Source: Nocardioides houyundeii
Lineage (GTDB): Bacteria > Actinomycetota > Actinomycetes > Propionibacteriales > Nocardioidaceae
DNA length: 64,000 nucleotides
Direction of reading: 5' to 3'
NCBI RefSeq assembly: GCF_002865585.1
Contig: NZ_CP025581.1
Span: 2,542,001-2,606,000, forward strand
This document shows, piece by piece, positions 33,832-42,243 of this stretch. Below the pieces are notes generated by a model. That model had not been told where the DNA came from, searched no databases, and worked only from the letters and a program-made list of their open reading frames with translations. The translations under genes were made by a program, and so were the position numbers. Positions within the stretch are counted from its first letter, which is position 1, and each line of letters begins with the position of its first letter.

Positions 33832-35019
33832 GCGCCGGGCCACTCCGTCGCGACGAGCAGCCTCGGCCACCGCGGCGGTGACTGCGGGACCGACGCGCGG
33901 GTCGAACGGGGAGGGGATGATCAGGTCGGGTCGCAGGTCGTCGCCCACCAGAGCGGCCAGCGCGTCCGCCGCGGCGAGCTTCATGCCCTCGGTGATCGCG
34001 GTGGCGTGCACGTCGAACGCGCCCCGGAAGATCCCGGGGAAGGCGAGCACGTTGTTGATCTGGTTGGGGAAGTCCGAGCGCCCGGTGGCCACCACGCGTG
34101 CGTGCCGGTGCGCCACGTCGGGGTGGACCTCCGGCGTGGGGTTGGCGAGGCCGAAGATGATCGGGTCGTCGGCCATCGTGGCCACCACCTCCTCAGGCAC
34201 GGTTCCGCCGGAGACCCCGACGTACACGTCGGCCCCGGCCATCGCGTCGGCCAGGGAGCCGCTGCGGCCGAACTTGTCCGCGGTGTCACGGGCCAGCGCG
34301 GCCTTGACCGGCGTCAGGTCCGCGCGCTCGGAGTTGAGCACGCCCTGGCGGTCCACGACGGCGAGGTCGGTGATGCCGGCCTCGAGCAGGATCCGCGCCA
34401 CGGCCACGCCGGCCGCCCCGGCCCCGGAGATCACCACCCGGGTGCCTGCGGCGGTGCGGCCGGTCAGGCGCAGCGCGTTCTTGAGCGCAGCCAGCACCAC
34501 CACCGCGGTGCCGTGCTGGTCGTCGTGGAAGACGGGGATGTCGAGCAACTCCTTGAGCCGGTCCTCGATCTCGAAGCACCGAGGGGCGGAGATGTCCTCG
34601 AGGTTGATGCCGCCGAAGCTGGGAGCCAGCCGCGCGACGGTGGCGATGATCTCCTCCACGTCGGTGGTGGCCAGGCAGATCGGCACCGCGTCCACACCGC
34701 CGAACTGCTTGAACAGCACGGCCTTGCCCTCCATCACCGGCATGGCTGCCGCCGGGCCGATGTCACCGAGACCGAGCACCGCGGTGCCGTCGGAGACGAT
34801 CGCCACGGTGTTGGGCACCCAGGTGTAGTGCTGGGTCATGGTCGGGTCCGCCGCGATCGCCTCGCACACCCGTGCCACACCGGGCGTGTAGGCCAGGGAG
34901 AGCTCGTCGGGTCCGGTGAGCGCCACCGTCGACACCGTCTCGAGCTTGCCGCCTACGTGAAGGTCGAAAACCGGATCGCCTTGATGGGGGTGTGCGGGCA
35001 GATCGGGCATGGCAACCAT
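33829..35019 (-). CDS. NAD(P)-dependent malic enzyme
   Basis: This 396-residue enzyme decarboxylates malate to pyruvate. The N-terminal malic domain contains [35 protein letters not shown] and [12 protein letters not shown] (the catalytic lysine region). The metal-binding segment is FHDDQHGTA, and the NAD-binding domain starts with [16 protein letters not shown]. It is the short form without a C-terminal phosphotransacetylase-like domain. I start it at the first of two close ATGs, which follows a GGGAAGA box. The TAG stop codon forms part of the -10 box of the next gene. Confidence 0.92.
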   Translation of the reverse strand: MVAMPDLPAHPHQGDPVFDLHVGGKLETVSTVALTGPDELSLAYTPGVARVCEAIAADPTMTQHYTWVPNTVAIVSDGTAVLGLGDIGPAAAMPVMEGKAVLFKQFGGVDAVPICLATTDVEEIIATVARLAPSFGGINLEDISAPRCFEIEDRLKELLDIPVFHDDQHGTAVVVLAALKNALRLTGRTAAGTRVVISGAGAAGVAVARILLEAGITDLAVVDRQGVLNSERADLTPVKAALARDTADKFGRSGSLADAMAGADVYVGVSGGTVPEEVVATMADDPIIFGLANPTPEVHPDVAHRHARVVATGRSDFPNQINNVLAFPGIFRGAFDVHATAITEGMKLAAADALAALVGDDLRPDLIIPSPFDPRVGPAVTAAVAEAARRDGVARR

Positions 35020-35089
35020 GGCCTGATCTTCCCACGAGGTCCTGCGATGCCTGCGCAGGCGTCCATCTAGACGCCGAAGGAGGCTTCTG

Positions 35090-35464
35090 CTATATCGGCT
35101 CAGGACCGCTGCCGGCGACCCTGCCGGGACGCGGCCAGACCCGGAGCAGCACCACGGCCAGCACAGCCTCGGCGGGCACCGGCCCACGGTGGCGCGAGTC
35201 GACCCCCACATCGGGGTTGTCGCTGAGCAGCCACCAGCCGGCGGCCCCCGAGCGGGTCGCGCGAGGGCCAGCGGCGCGCTTGACCGCCAGCGTCCCGTCC
35301 GGGAAGCGGGCCAGCACCACCGAACCGGGCCGCGGCGGCACGCCGTAGCGGACCAGCAGCCGGTCGCCGCCCCTCAGGGTCGGCTCCATGGAGGCACCCT
35401 GCACCCGGGCCAGACCCAGGCGGGTGCCCACGGGCGAGACACCCGACCTCTCCCGGCTCACCAT
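35090..35464 (-). CDS. sodX: Nickel superoxide dismutase maturation protease (S24/S26 type)
   Basis: This 124-residue protein has the signal-peptidase Ser/Lys dyad: S25 in GASMEPTL and K62 in LAVKRAAG, plus GWWLLSDNPDVGVDSR, the typical third box. It has no membrane anchor, unlike leader peptidase, which fits a cytoplasmic processing enzyme. It diverges from sodN with 61 bases between the starts. The family partner removes the N-terminal propeptide of Ni-SOD so that the nickel hook can form. Confidence 0.9.
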   Translation of the reverse strand: MVSRERSGVSPVGTRLGLARVQGASMEPTLRGGDRLLVRYGVPPRPGSVVLARFPDGTLAVKRAAGPRATRSGAAGWWLLSDNPDVGVDSRHRGPVPAEAVLAVVLLRVWPRPGRVAGSGPEPI

Positions 35465-35525
35465 GCGGAGTAGTGTCGCAGTCCAGTCAGATCACCGTTT
35501 CGTGCACGACCGAGAGGAATCCTCG

Positions 35526-35927
35526 ATGTTCTCCCGTTTCATCGCCCCGACCGTCGACGTCTCTGCCCACTGCGACCTCCCCTGCGGCGTGTACGACCCG
35601 GCCCAGGCCCGGATCGAGGCCGAGTCGATCAAGCAGATCATCGCCAAGGTCGCCGACAACAACGACCCCGACTTCCGTACCCGCGCGGTGCTCATCAAGG
35701 AGCAGCGCTCCGACCTGGTCAAGCACCACCTCTGGGTGCTGTGGACCGACTACTTCAAGGCGCCGCACTTCGAGAAGTACCCGCAGCTGCACACCCTGTT
35801 CAACGAGGCGACCAAGCTTGCCGGCGCCTCGGGCACCAAGGGCACGCTGGACGCCGATGCCGCCGACCAGCTGCTGGCCAAGATCGACGAGATCGCCGAG
35901 ATCTTCTGGGAGACCAAGAAGGCCTGA
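35526..35927 (+). CDS. sodN: Nickel superoxide dismutase (proenzyme)
   Basis: This 133-residue protein dismutates superoxide using nickel. A 14-residue propeptide (MFSRFIAPTVDVSA) precedes the nickel hook HCDLPCGVY, so the mature ligands would be His1, Cys2 and Cys6 (H15, C16, C20 here). The rest is the four-helix bundle. The ATG follows a GAGAGGAA box. A TAGTGT box at 35471-35476 is a plausible -10 element with a leader of about 40 bases. A strong hairpin follows the gene. Confidence 0.97.
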   Translation: MFSRFIAPTVDVSAHCDLPCGVYDPAQARIEAESIKQIIAKVADNNDPDFRTRAVLIKEQRSDLVKHHLWVLWTDYFKAPHFEKYPQLHTLFNEATKLAGASGTKGTLDADAADQLLAKIDEIAEIFWETKKA

Positions 35928-35943
35928 GACCCGGTGAAGATGG

Positions 35944-35970
35944 GCGGGCCTCCCGATGAGGGGGGCCCGC
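35944..35970 (+). terminator. Terminator hairpin after sodN
   Basis: An 11-bp stem (GCGGGCCTCCC with one T-G wobble) and a GATGA loop lie 16 bases after the sodN stop codon. A TAGGGT -10-like box for the RsbW/sigma operon follows at 35976-35981. Confidence 0.75.
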
Positions 35971-36027
35971 TCCATTAGGGTCTGCCCCACGGGTCCACAG
36001 AATCGATCGAGGACGGTTGGAATCACG

Positions 36028-36432
36028 ATGAGCGAGGGCAGCACCCCCCGCAAGGCCGACGTGGAGCTTCGCCTCCCCGCTGACGGCGCCTACGCCTCCG
36101 TGCTCCGCACGACGACAGCCGGGCTGGCGGCACGCTTGGACTTCACCCTGGACGACATCGAGGATCTCCGCATCGCCATCGGCGAGGCGAGTGCGCTGGT
36201 GCTTCCCGATGCCGATCCCGAGGCCGACCTCACCTGCCGGTACTTCCTGGCTCCCCACGCGATGACCATCGAGGTCTCGGTGGAGTCCAGCAGCTCGGGC
36301 CCGGACGACCCTGCCTCCTTTGCCTGGCAGGTGCTGAGCACCCTGGCCGCCGACACCGAGATGGACCATGCCGACGGCAGGATCACCGTCCGACTCACGA
36401 TGGCGTCCAGCATCGGTGAGACCGACCGCTGA
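36028..36432 (+). CDS. RsbW-type anti-sigma factor
   Basis: This 134-residue protein resembles the GHKL-fold anti-sigma kinases of the SigB/SigF class. It has the N-box-like helix FTLDDIEDLRIAIGEASAL and a beta-rich remainder. The G-box seen in active kinases is not obvious, so kinase activity is uncertain. It ends 1 base before the sigma factor start, the standard pairing in which RsbW holds the sigma factor until an RsbV-type protein displaces it. No rsbV gene is adjacent; a STAS protein occurs about 20 kb away. Confidence 0.85.
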   Translation: MSEGSTPRKADVELRLPADGAYASVLRTTTAGLAARLDFTLDDIEDLRIAIGEASALVLPDADPEADLTCRYFLAPHAMTIEVSVESSSSGPDDPASFAWQVLSTLAADTEMDHADGRITVRLTMASSIGETDR

Positions 36433-36433
36433 G

Positions 36434-37237
36434 ATGAGTCGGGAGCTGGGGGACTCCCTCGAGGTGCCGCTGACCGCGATCGAAGCGACCCGCCTTCGCA
36501 GCGCGGAGCTGTTCCTGGTCCTGCGCGACGAGACCGGTCCCGACCACGCGCGTGCGTGGGCGCGCGACGAGCTCGTCCACCTGCACCTGGCCCTGGTCGA
36601 GCACTGCGCCCGGCGCTTCCGCAACCGCGGCGAGCCCTACGAGGACCTGGTCCAGGTCGGCACGATCGGCCTGATCAAGGCGGTGGACCGGTTCGAGACC
36701 GACCGTGGGGTCGAGTTCTCGACCTACGCGACGCCGACCATCATCGGTGAGATCAAGCGCCACTTCCGCGACAAGGGATGGGCGATCCGGGTGCCCCGCC
36801 GGCTCCAGGAGCTGCGCATGCAGATCAGCGGCGCCTCCGGCGAGCTCACCCAGCGGCTGGGCCGCTCCCCCACGCCTCGCGAGCTGGCCGAGGAGATCGG
36901 CTGCACGGTCGAGGAGATCATCGAGGGGATCGAGTCCAGCAACGCCTACGCCACCTTGTCCCTGGACGCGGGGGACGACAGCGACGACGGTCCCCCGAGC
37001 ATGATGGACACCTTGGGCATCGACGACGTGAACCTGGAGCACGTCGAGATCCGCGAGTCGATCAAGCCGCTGCTCGAAGGGCTGGATCCCCGGGAGAAGA
37101 AGATCCTGCTGCTCCGGTTCTTCAAGAACATGACCCAGTCCCAGATCGCGGAGGAGATCGGGGTCTCCCAGATGCACGTCTCGCGGCTGCTCACCCGCAC
37201 CCTGGACCAGATGCGTGCGTCGCTGGAGTCGGACTGA
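36434..37237 (+). CDS. RNA polymerase sigma factor, SigB/SigF/SigG family
   Basis: This 267-residue group 3 sigma factor has region 2 (EPYEDLVQVGTIGLIKAVDRF, EFSTYATPTIIGEIKRHFRD), region 3 (AEEIGCTVEEIIEGIES) and region 4 ending in QIAEEIGVSQMHVSRLLTR. The RDKGWAIRVPRRLQEL segment is typical of the SigB/SigF group. It is co-transcribed with the anti-sigma gene. These factors govern general stress or developmental genes. Which actinobacterial paralogue it is cannot be decided here, so I give no symbol. Confidence 0.93.
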   Translation: MSRELGDSLEVPLTAIEATRLRSAELFLVLRDETGPDHARAWARDELVHLHLALVEHCARRFRNRGEPYEDLVQVGTIGLIKAVDRFETDRGVEFSTYATPTIIGEIKRHFRDKGWAIRVPRRLQELRMQISGASGELTQRLGRSPTPRELAEEIGCTVEEIIEGIESSNAYATLSLDAGDDSDDGPPSMMDTLGIDDVNLEHVEIRESIKPLLEGLDPREKKILLLRFFKNMTQSQIAEEIGVSQMHVSRLLTRTLDQMRASLESD

Positions 37238-37268
37238 GAGTCGTACTGAGAGTCGGACCAGCGGTCGA

Positions 37269-37649
37269 CTACGGCTGCTCGCCCAGCGCGGCGAGACTGC
37301 GGGGGTGGAAGATCCCCACCAGGACGACGACTGCGACGACGGCCAGTCCGGCCGACAGCCACGGCACCGCGCCGCGATAGCTCCAGGCCACGCCGAGCTG
37401 GATGAGCTGGGCCAGCACCACCGGGCTGCGGGCCCAGGAGCTCCGGCGCAGCAGGCTCTGGGCGCCGAGCACCAGGCCGGCGCCGTAGCAGGCGAAGAAG
37501 AGCGCGGTCGTGACTCCCATGGCGAGGCGACCGCCGTCCAGCGCGGCGATCTCCGCGAGTGCGAGCAGCACCAGCACGACCCCTTCGGCACCCACCACGG
37601 AGGCCACGATCGCCAACGGCACTGGAATTCTCCTGCTGCGCTCACTCAT
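37269..37649 (-). CDS. Small integral membrane protein, unknown function
   Basis: I do not recognise the family. The 126-residue product has four predicted membrane helices (about residues 10-33, 40-62, 72-88, 92-112) and few charged residues apart from the ends. The ATG at 37649 lies seven bases after a TAGAAT box, so the transcript is probably leaderless and this start is preferred over another ATG three codons upstream. It converges with the sigma factor gene, with about 31 bases between the stops. Confidence 0.75.
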   Translation of the reverse strand: MSERSRRIPVPLAIVASVVGAEGVVLVLLALAEIAALDGGRLAMGVTTALFFACYGAGLVLGAQSLLRRSSWARSPVVLAQLIQLGVAWSYRGAVPWLSAGLAVVAVVVLVGIFHPRSLAALGEQP

Positions 37650-37656
37650 CACAGGC

Positions 37657-37662
37657 ATTCTA
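37657..37662 (-). promoter_or_regulatory. -10 box of a leaderless promoter for the small membrane protein
   Basis: TAGAAT on the minus strand, 7 bases before the ATG at 37649. It is close to the TATAAT-like consensus, and the start has no ribosome binding site. Confidence 0.6.
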
Positions 37663-37842
37663 GTTGTGACGGATGTGACGTTCCGAAGGGGTTGTGCAGA
37701 CGCCCATCTCTTGGCACGCTGGTGATCGCGCTTGTGTTGGGCGTTAGCAGTCATGCGCCACACGATTTTCGCATGTTTGCGACCGGGTCCACCGACCTGA
37801 CGTCGCCCTCCCCCAAACCCCAGGAATGAGGAACCCTCAGCC

Positions 37843-38094
37843 ATGGATTGGCGCCATCGTTCTGCCTGCCTCGACGAGGACCCGGAGCTGTTCTTCCCCA
37901 TCGGCAACACCGGGCCGGCCATCCTCCAGATCGAGGAGGCCAAGCAGGTGTGCCGACGATGCGAGGTTCGCGAGCAGTGCCTCGCGTGGGCCCTGGAGGC
38001 GGGACAGGACCACGGGGTCTGGGGTGGCTTGAGCGAGGACGAGCGCCGGGCCCTGAAGCGTCGCAACGCCCGCGCGCGCATCCGCACCGCCTGA
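37843..38094 (+). CDS. whiB1: WhiB family iron-sulfur transcription factor, WhiB1 type
   Basis: This 83-residue protein carries the four [4Fe-4S] cysteines C9, C37, C40 and C46 (CxxC and Cx5C), the turn GVWGG and a basic C-terminal tail (KRRNARARIR) for DNA binding. The start MDWRHRSACLDEDPELFFP and the length match WhiB1, an essential nitric-oxide-sensitive regulator that binds the principal sigma factor. It converges with pdtaS, the same neighbourhood as in mycobacteria. The 193-base spacer upstream (37650-37842) holds its promoter, which I cannot pin down. Confidence 0.95.
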   Translation: MDWRHRSACLDEDPELFFPIGNTGPAILQIEEAKQVCRRCEVREQCLAWALEAGQDHGVWGGLSEDERRALKRRNARARIRTA

Positions 38095-38116
38095 CGCGGT
38101 CCGGCGCAGGGCAGCG

Positions 38117-39619
38117 CTACTCGTAGGGGACGTCGAGCACGACCCGGGTGCCTCGGCCGCCCGGGGCGGGAGCCACCTCGATCTGGCCCCCCAGCTCTGA
38201 CTCCACCAGGGTCTTGACGATGGAGAGCCCCAGGCTCGTGGAGCGCTCCAGGTCGAAGCCGGCCGGCAGGCCGGCGCCGTCGTCCTCGACGGTGACCTGG
38301 AGACGGCCCAGGCTCCGCGCCACCGTCACCACGACGCGTCCCCGGGGCAGCTCCCGCTCGGAGCCGAGCGTCTCCCCGAGGTCGTCCTCGACGTAGCCGT
38401 GCTCGACCGCGTTCTGCAGCACCTCGGTCAGGACCATCGCCCAGGCGGTGGCCGCCTCCGAGGTGAGGTCGCCGAAGCTGCCGCGGCGCACCACCAGCAC
38501 CCGGTCCCCCGCGACACTGACGTCGGTGACCATCCGTCCCAGCCGGTCCGCGATCTCGTCGAAGCTGACGTGCTCCTCCACGGCGTGGCTCAGGGTCTCG
38601 TGCACGATGGCGATGGATCCCACTCGCCGTACCGCCTCGTCGAGGGCCGCCTTGGCGGCGGGCGCCTCGATCCTGCGGGCCTGCAGCCGGAGCAGCGCCG
38701 CAACGGTCTGCAGGTTGTTCTTCACCCGGTGGTGGATCTCCCGGATGGTGGCGTCCTTGGTGACCAGCTCGCGTTCGCGCCGACGCAGGTCGGTGACGTC
38801 GCGCAGCAGCACCAGGGCGCCGATGTGCTCTCCCGTGGGGCGCAGCGGCACGGCGCGGACGATGACCGAGACCTCGTCCGTCCCGATCTCGGTGTCCCGG
38901 TTGCCCCGGCCACCCAGGACGGCGCTCAGCGTCTCCTCGTCGGGACGGCGGCGCGGCGGCACCAGCTCGCGGGTGATGTCGGTGAGCGTCAGGCCGCTGA
39001 GGTCCCCGTTGAGCCCGAGCCGACGGTAGACCGACTGGGCGTTCGGGCTCGCGTAGGTGACCCGTCCCGCCGCGTCCACGCGCAGCAGGCCGTCTCCGAC
39101 CCGGGGAGTGTCCGTGTCGTCGCTGCGCTGCCCCTCGGGCGGGAAGAACCCGTGCGCGATCATCTGGGTCAGGTCCGCGGCCGTCTGCAGGTAGGCCAGC
39201 TCGAGCCTGCTGGGCGTGCGTACGCCGAGCAGGTTGGTGTTGCGGGCGATCACGGCGATGACCCGCTCACCGCGGCGCACCGGGATGGTCTCCACCCGCA
39301 CCGGCACGTCGTCGCGCCACTCCGGGTCCCCCTCCCGGACCAGTCGCTCGTGCTCCCAGGCCATGTCCAGCATCCGTCGGCGGCCGGCCGGGACGAACGT
39401 CCCCACCACGTCGTCGAGCAGCGCGGTGGGACCGGTGGTCGGCCGCATCTGCGCCACCGCCCAGAACCCCAGCTCCTCGGCATCGCGCAGCCAGAGCACC
39501 AGGTCGGCGAAGGCGAGGTCGGCGATGATCTGCCAGTCCGCCATCAGCAGCATCAGCCACTCGACGTCGGACTCGTCGAGGTCGGTGTGGGCGCGCACCA
39601 GATCGCCGAGGGAGGGCAC
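38117..39619 (-). CDS. pdtaS: PdtaS-type sensor histidine kinase
   Basis: This cytosolic two-component kinase is about 500 residues long: GAF-like domain (about 10-165), PAS domain (about 175-280), then HisKA_2 with EIHHRVKNNLQTVAALLRLQ (phospho-His at about 296) and an HATPase domain (VEDDGAGLPAGF). PdtaS normally phosphorylates PdtaR, an ANTAR antiterminator; no such gene is in the window. I choose the GTG at 39619. It lies seven bases after TATGGT, and the protein then starts VPSLGDLVRAHTDL, which aligns with the known PdtaS start. An ATG four codons upstream would lie inside that -10 box. Confidence 0.92.
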   Translation of the reverse strand: MPSLGDLVRAHTDLDESDVEWLMLLMADWQIIADLAFADLVLWLRDAEELGFWAVAQMRPTTGPTALLDDVVGTFVPAGRRRMLDMAWEHERLVREGDPEWRDDVPVRVETIPVRRGERVIAVIARNTNLLGVRTPSRLELAYLQTAADLTQMIAHGFFPPEGQRSDDTDTPRVGDGLLRVDAAGRVTYASPNAQSVYRRLGLNGDLSGLTLTDITRELVPPRRRPDEETLSAVLGGRGNRDTEIGTDEVSVIVRAVPLRPTGEHIGALVLLRDVTDLRRRERELVTKDATIREIHHRVKNNLQTVAALLRLQARRIEAPAAKAALDEAVRRVGSIAIVHETLSHAVEEHVSFDEIADRLGRMVTDVSVAGDRVLVVRRGSFGDLTSEAATAWAMVLTEVLQNAVEHGYVEDDLGETLGSERELPRGRVVVTVARSLGRLQVTVEDDGAGLPAGFDLERSTSLGLSIVKTLVESELGGQIEVAPAPGGRGTRVVLDVPYE

Positions 39620-39626
39620 GCCCGCA

Positions 39627-39632
39627 ACCATA
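39627..39632 (-). promoter_or_regulatory. -10 box of a leaderless pdtaS promoter
   Basis: TATGGT on the minus strand lies 7 bases before the GTG at 39619. The box contains the upstream in-frame ATG, which would therefore not be transcribed. Confidence 0.6.
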
Positions 39633-39705
39633 GGACACCCCCGCCGGTGGCCCCCGTGCCGACCGGAGCCTGGCGCACGACGTCCCGGCACGGTCCCGGG
39701 ACTGG

Positions 39706-39711
39706 CAGGAT
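39706..39711 (+). promoter_or_regulatory. -10 box of a leaderless promoter for the DUF2785 gene
   Basis: CAGGAT lies 7 bases before the ATG at 39719. It fits the looser CANNNT form of the actinobacterial -10 box. Confidence 0.45.
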
Positions 39712-39718
39712 GTGCGCC

Positions 39719-40555
39719 ATGGCAGTGGGGTACTGGCGCGAGGTTCTCTCCGACGGCCTCGCCGTGCCCCGGGACCGACCGCTCGACGAGCTGACCGCCG
39801 AGCTGACCGGCATGCTGGGGTCCCCCGACCCCGAGCAGCGCGACGGCATCGCCTACCCGGCGCTCTCCACCTGGGTGGAGCGGGGGGTCTACGACGACCT
39901 GCTGCCCGGGCTCGGTGACGGGATGGCCACCGGGCTGCGCGTCGGCCTGGGCGAGACGGGGACCGACACGGTCTTCCGGCGCAGCTGGTCGGTGCTGGTC
40001 CTGGCCGCGGTGCTGGCCCGGGACACCCAGCACCGGCTGCTGACCGGCGACCAGGTGCTGCGCTGGGGGGACGAGATCGCCACCTGGTTCCTGCGCGAGC
40101 GCGACCTCAGGGGCTGGGTGCCCGGACACGGCTGGGCGCACGCCCTGGCCCACGGCGCCGACGCGATCGGTGCCGTGGCCGGCTCCCCGCACCTGCAGGC
40201 GCCGGAGCTGACGGTCCTGCTCGACGTCCTGGCCGACCGGCTCGTGACCACCGAGCAGCTGCTCACCAGCGGCGAGCCAGACCGGATGGCGCAGGCCACC
40301 CTGACGCTGCTGCGCCGGGACCTGGTGCCGCTGAAGGTGCTCGAGCCCTGGATCGCCCGCCTCGCCGCGCACGCCCATCCCTTCGGCTCCCCCGACGCCG
40401 GGGACCCCTACCTGCGCTCGGGCAACTGCCAGGCCTACCTCCGCGCCCTCCACCTCCAGCTGGTGCTGGCACCGCACCCTCCGCACACCCGAGCCGACCT
40501 GCTCCTGGTCGTGGTGCAGGCCCTGCGCGCGACCAACGCGTCATACCTGCGCTGA
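39719..40555 (+). CDS. DUF2785 domain-containing protein
   Basis: This 278-residue soluble protein is mostly helical, with WVPGHGWAHALAHGADAIGAVA near the middle, the best-conserved segment of the DUF2785 family as I recall it. No enzyme motif is clear; the paired histidines (HGWAHALAHG) could bind metal. It is divergent from pdtaS and followed by the TPP enzyme 27 bases later, although that gene has its own promoter. Function unknown. Confidence 0.75.
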   Translation: MAVGYWREVLSDGLAVPRDRPLDELTAELTGMLGSPDPEQRDGIAYPALSTWVERGVYDDLLPGLGDGMATGLRVGLGETGTDTVFRRSWSVLVLAAVLARDTQHRLLTGDQVLRWGDEIATWFLRERDLRGWVPGHGWAHALAHGADAIGAVAGSPHLQAPELTVLLDVLADRLVTTEQLLTSGEPDRMAQATLTLLRRDLVPLKVLEPWIARLAAHAHPFGSPDAGDPYLRSGNCQAYLRALHLQLVLAPHPPHTRADLLLVVVQALRATNASYLR

Positions 40556-40570
40556 CGTGGAAGGGGTGAG

Positions 40571-40576
40571 TAACCT
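40571..40576 (+). promoter_or_regulatory. -10 box of a leaderless promoter for the TPP enzyme gene
   Basis: TAACCT lies 6 bases before the ATG at 40583. The start lacks a ribosome binding site at normal spacing. Confidence 0.55.
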
Positions 40577-40582
40577 CACGCC

Positions 40583-42241
40583 ATGACCATCGAAGAGATC
40601 TCCGGCCACGCCGGTGAGCTGGCTGTCGCCGCCGCACGCGCCCACGGCGTGGAGACCATGTTCACCCTCTCCGGCGCCCACGTGTTCCCGATGTACGACG
40701 GGGCCGTGAAGGCCGATCCGCCGATGCGCCTGCTCGATGTGCGGCACGAGCAGACCGCGGCCTTCGCCGCCGAGGCGACCGGCAAGCTCACCCGCGTCCC
40801 GGGTCTGGCAGTCCTCACCGCGGGGCCGGGGGTGACCAACGGGATCAGCGCGATCGCGCAGGCCCAGTTCGCCGGCTCCCCGATGGTCGTGGTGGGCGGA
40901 CGCGCACCCGCCAACCGCTGGGGCACCGGGAGCCTGCAGGAGCTGGACCAGCCGCCCATCGTGGCGACGGTGGCCAAGCAGGCCCGGACCCTGCACACCG
41001 CCGGCGACGTGCTCGGCGGCATCGACGACGCCTTCCGGACGGCGGGCAGCTCCCACCGGGGACCGGTCTTCGTCGACATCCCGATGGACGAGTTCTTCAA
41101 CTCGGCCACCGGCCCGGCCCCCACCGGCACCAAGCCTGCGCCCCTGGAGCCCGACGGGGACGTGGTGACCGAGATCGCCGAGCTGCTGGCCGCTGCCAGC
41201 CGGCCGGTGCTGATCCTGGGCACGGACGTGTGGGCCGACGGCGCCGAGGAGGCGGCCCTGCGCCTGGTCGAGCAGGCCTCGATCCCGACGATCACCAACG
41301 GCATGGGCCGGGGTGTCGTCCCCGGCGGGCACAGGATGCTGGTCACGAAGGCTCGCGGCAAGGCGCTGGGCTCGGCCGACCTGGTGGTGGTCGTCGGCAC
41401 CCCGCTGGACTTCCGCCTGGGGTACGGCGCCTTCGGCGGCAAGGAGGGCGGGCCCGCCGCCCGCGTCGTGCACGTGGCCGACTCCCCCGCACAGGTCTCC
41501 CGGCACACCGACCTGGCCGCCTCGGTCAGCGGTGACCTGACGTTGGTGCTCGACGGGCTCACCAAGGCGCTGGAGCAGGTCGTGAGACGGCCCGACTGGT
41601 CCTCGTGGGTGACCGAGCTGCAGGACACCGTGGCGGCCGCCGCCGAGCGGGACCGCGCCCTGCTCACCGCCGAGGCCGACCCCATCCACCCAGCCCGGAT
41701 CTACGGCGAGCTCGTGCCCCGGCTCGCCGACGACTCGGTCGTCATCGGCGACGGCGGGGACTTCGTGAGCTTCGCCGGCAAGTTCGTCGAGCCCAAGCGT
41801 CCTGGCGGCTGGCTGGACCCGGGCCCCTACGGCTGCCTCGGCGCCGGCCTGGGGTCCGCGATCGCGGCTCGGCTCGCCCGCCCCTCGGCCCAGGTCACCC
41901 TGCTGCTGGGCGACGGCGCCGCGGGCTTCTCCCTGATGGACGTGGACACCCTGGTGCGCCACGACCTGCCCGTGGTCATGGTGATGGGCAACAACTCCGC
42001 CTGGGGCCTGGAGAAGGGGCCGATGCAGATGCTCTACGGCTACGACGTGGTGGCCGACCTGGGTCAGCGCACGGCGTACGACGAGGTGGTGAAGGCGCTC
42101 GGCGGTGCCGGGGAGACGGTCACCGATCCCCGGCAGATCGGTCCCGCGCTGGACCGGGCCTACGCCTCGGGGGTGCCCTACCTGGTCAACGTCATCACCG
42201 ACGTGGAGGCGACGTACCCACGGAACACGTTCGGCATCTAG
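40583..42241 (+). CDS. Thiamine diphosphate-dependent enzyme, acetolactate synthase-like
   Basis: This 552-residue protein has the three-domain layout of the pyruvate oxidase/acetolactate synthase family. The catalytic glutamate is E56 (RHEQTAAFAAEA), and the TPP motif GDG...NN appears as LLGDGAAGFSLMDVDTL followed by VMVMGNNSAWG. The central domain is about residues 195-330. It is not next to ilvN or ilvC, so a role in branched-chain amino acid synthesis is unlikely. Oxalyl-CoA decarboxylase, IlvX-like and benzaldehyde-lyase-like enzymes have similar form. It heads a small operon with a GNAT gene. Confidence 0.88.
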   Translation: MTIEEISGHAGELAVAAARAHGVETMFTLSGAHVFPMYDGAVKADPPMRLLDVRHEQTAAFAAEATGKLTRVPGLAVLTAGPGVTNGISAIAQAQFAGSPMVVVGGRAPANRWGTGSLQELDQPPIVATVAKQARTLHTAGDVLGGIDDAFRTAGSSHRGPVFVDIPMDEFFNSATGPAPTGTKPAPLEPDGDVVTEIAELLAAASRPVLILGTDVWADGAEEAALRLVEQASIPTITNGMGRGVVPGGHRMLVTKARGKALGSADLVVVVGTPLDFRLGYGAFGGKEGGPAARVVHVADSPAQVSRHTDLAASVSGDLTLVLDGLTKALEQVVRRPDWSSWVTELQDTVAAAAERDRALLTAEADPIHPARIYGELVPRLADDSVVIGDGGDFVSFAGKFVEPKRPGGWLDPGPYGCLGAGLGSAIAARLARPSAQVTLLLGDGAAGFSLMDVDTLVRHDLPVVMVMGNNSAWGLEKGPMQMLYGYDVVADLGQRTAYDEVVKALGGAGETVTDPRQIGPALDRAYASGVPYLVNVITDVEATYPRNTFGI

Positions 42242-42243
42242 GC

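Noticed and set aside
37665..37679. Two TGTGAC direct repeats upstream of whiB1 as a CRP site
   Set aside because: CRP sites are inverted (TGTGA-N6-TCACA); these are direct repeats 9 bases apart and do not fit.
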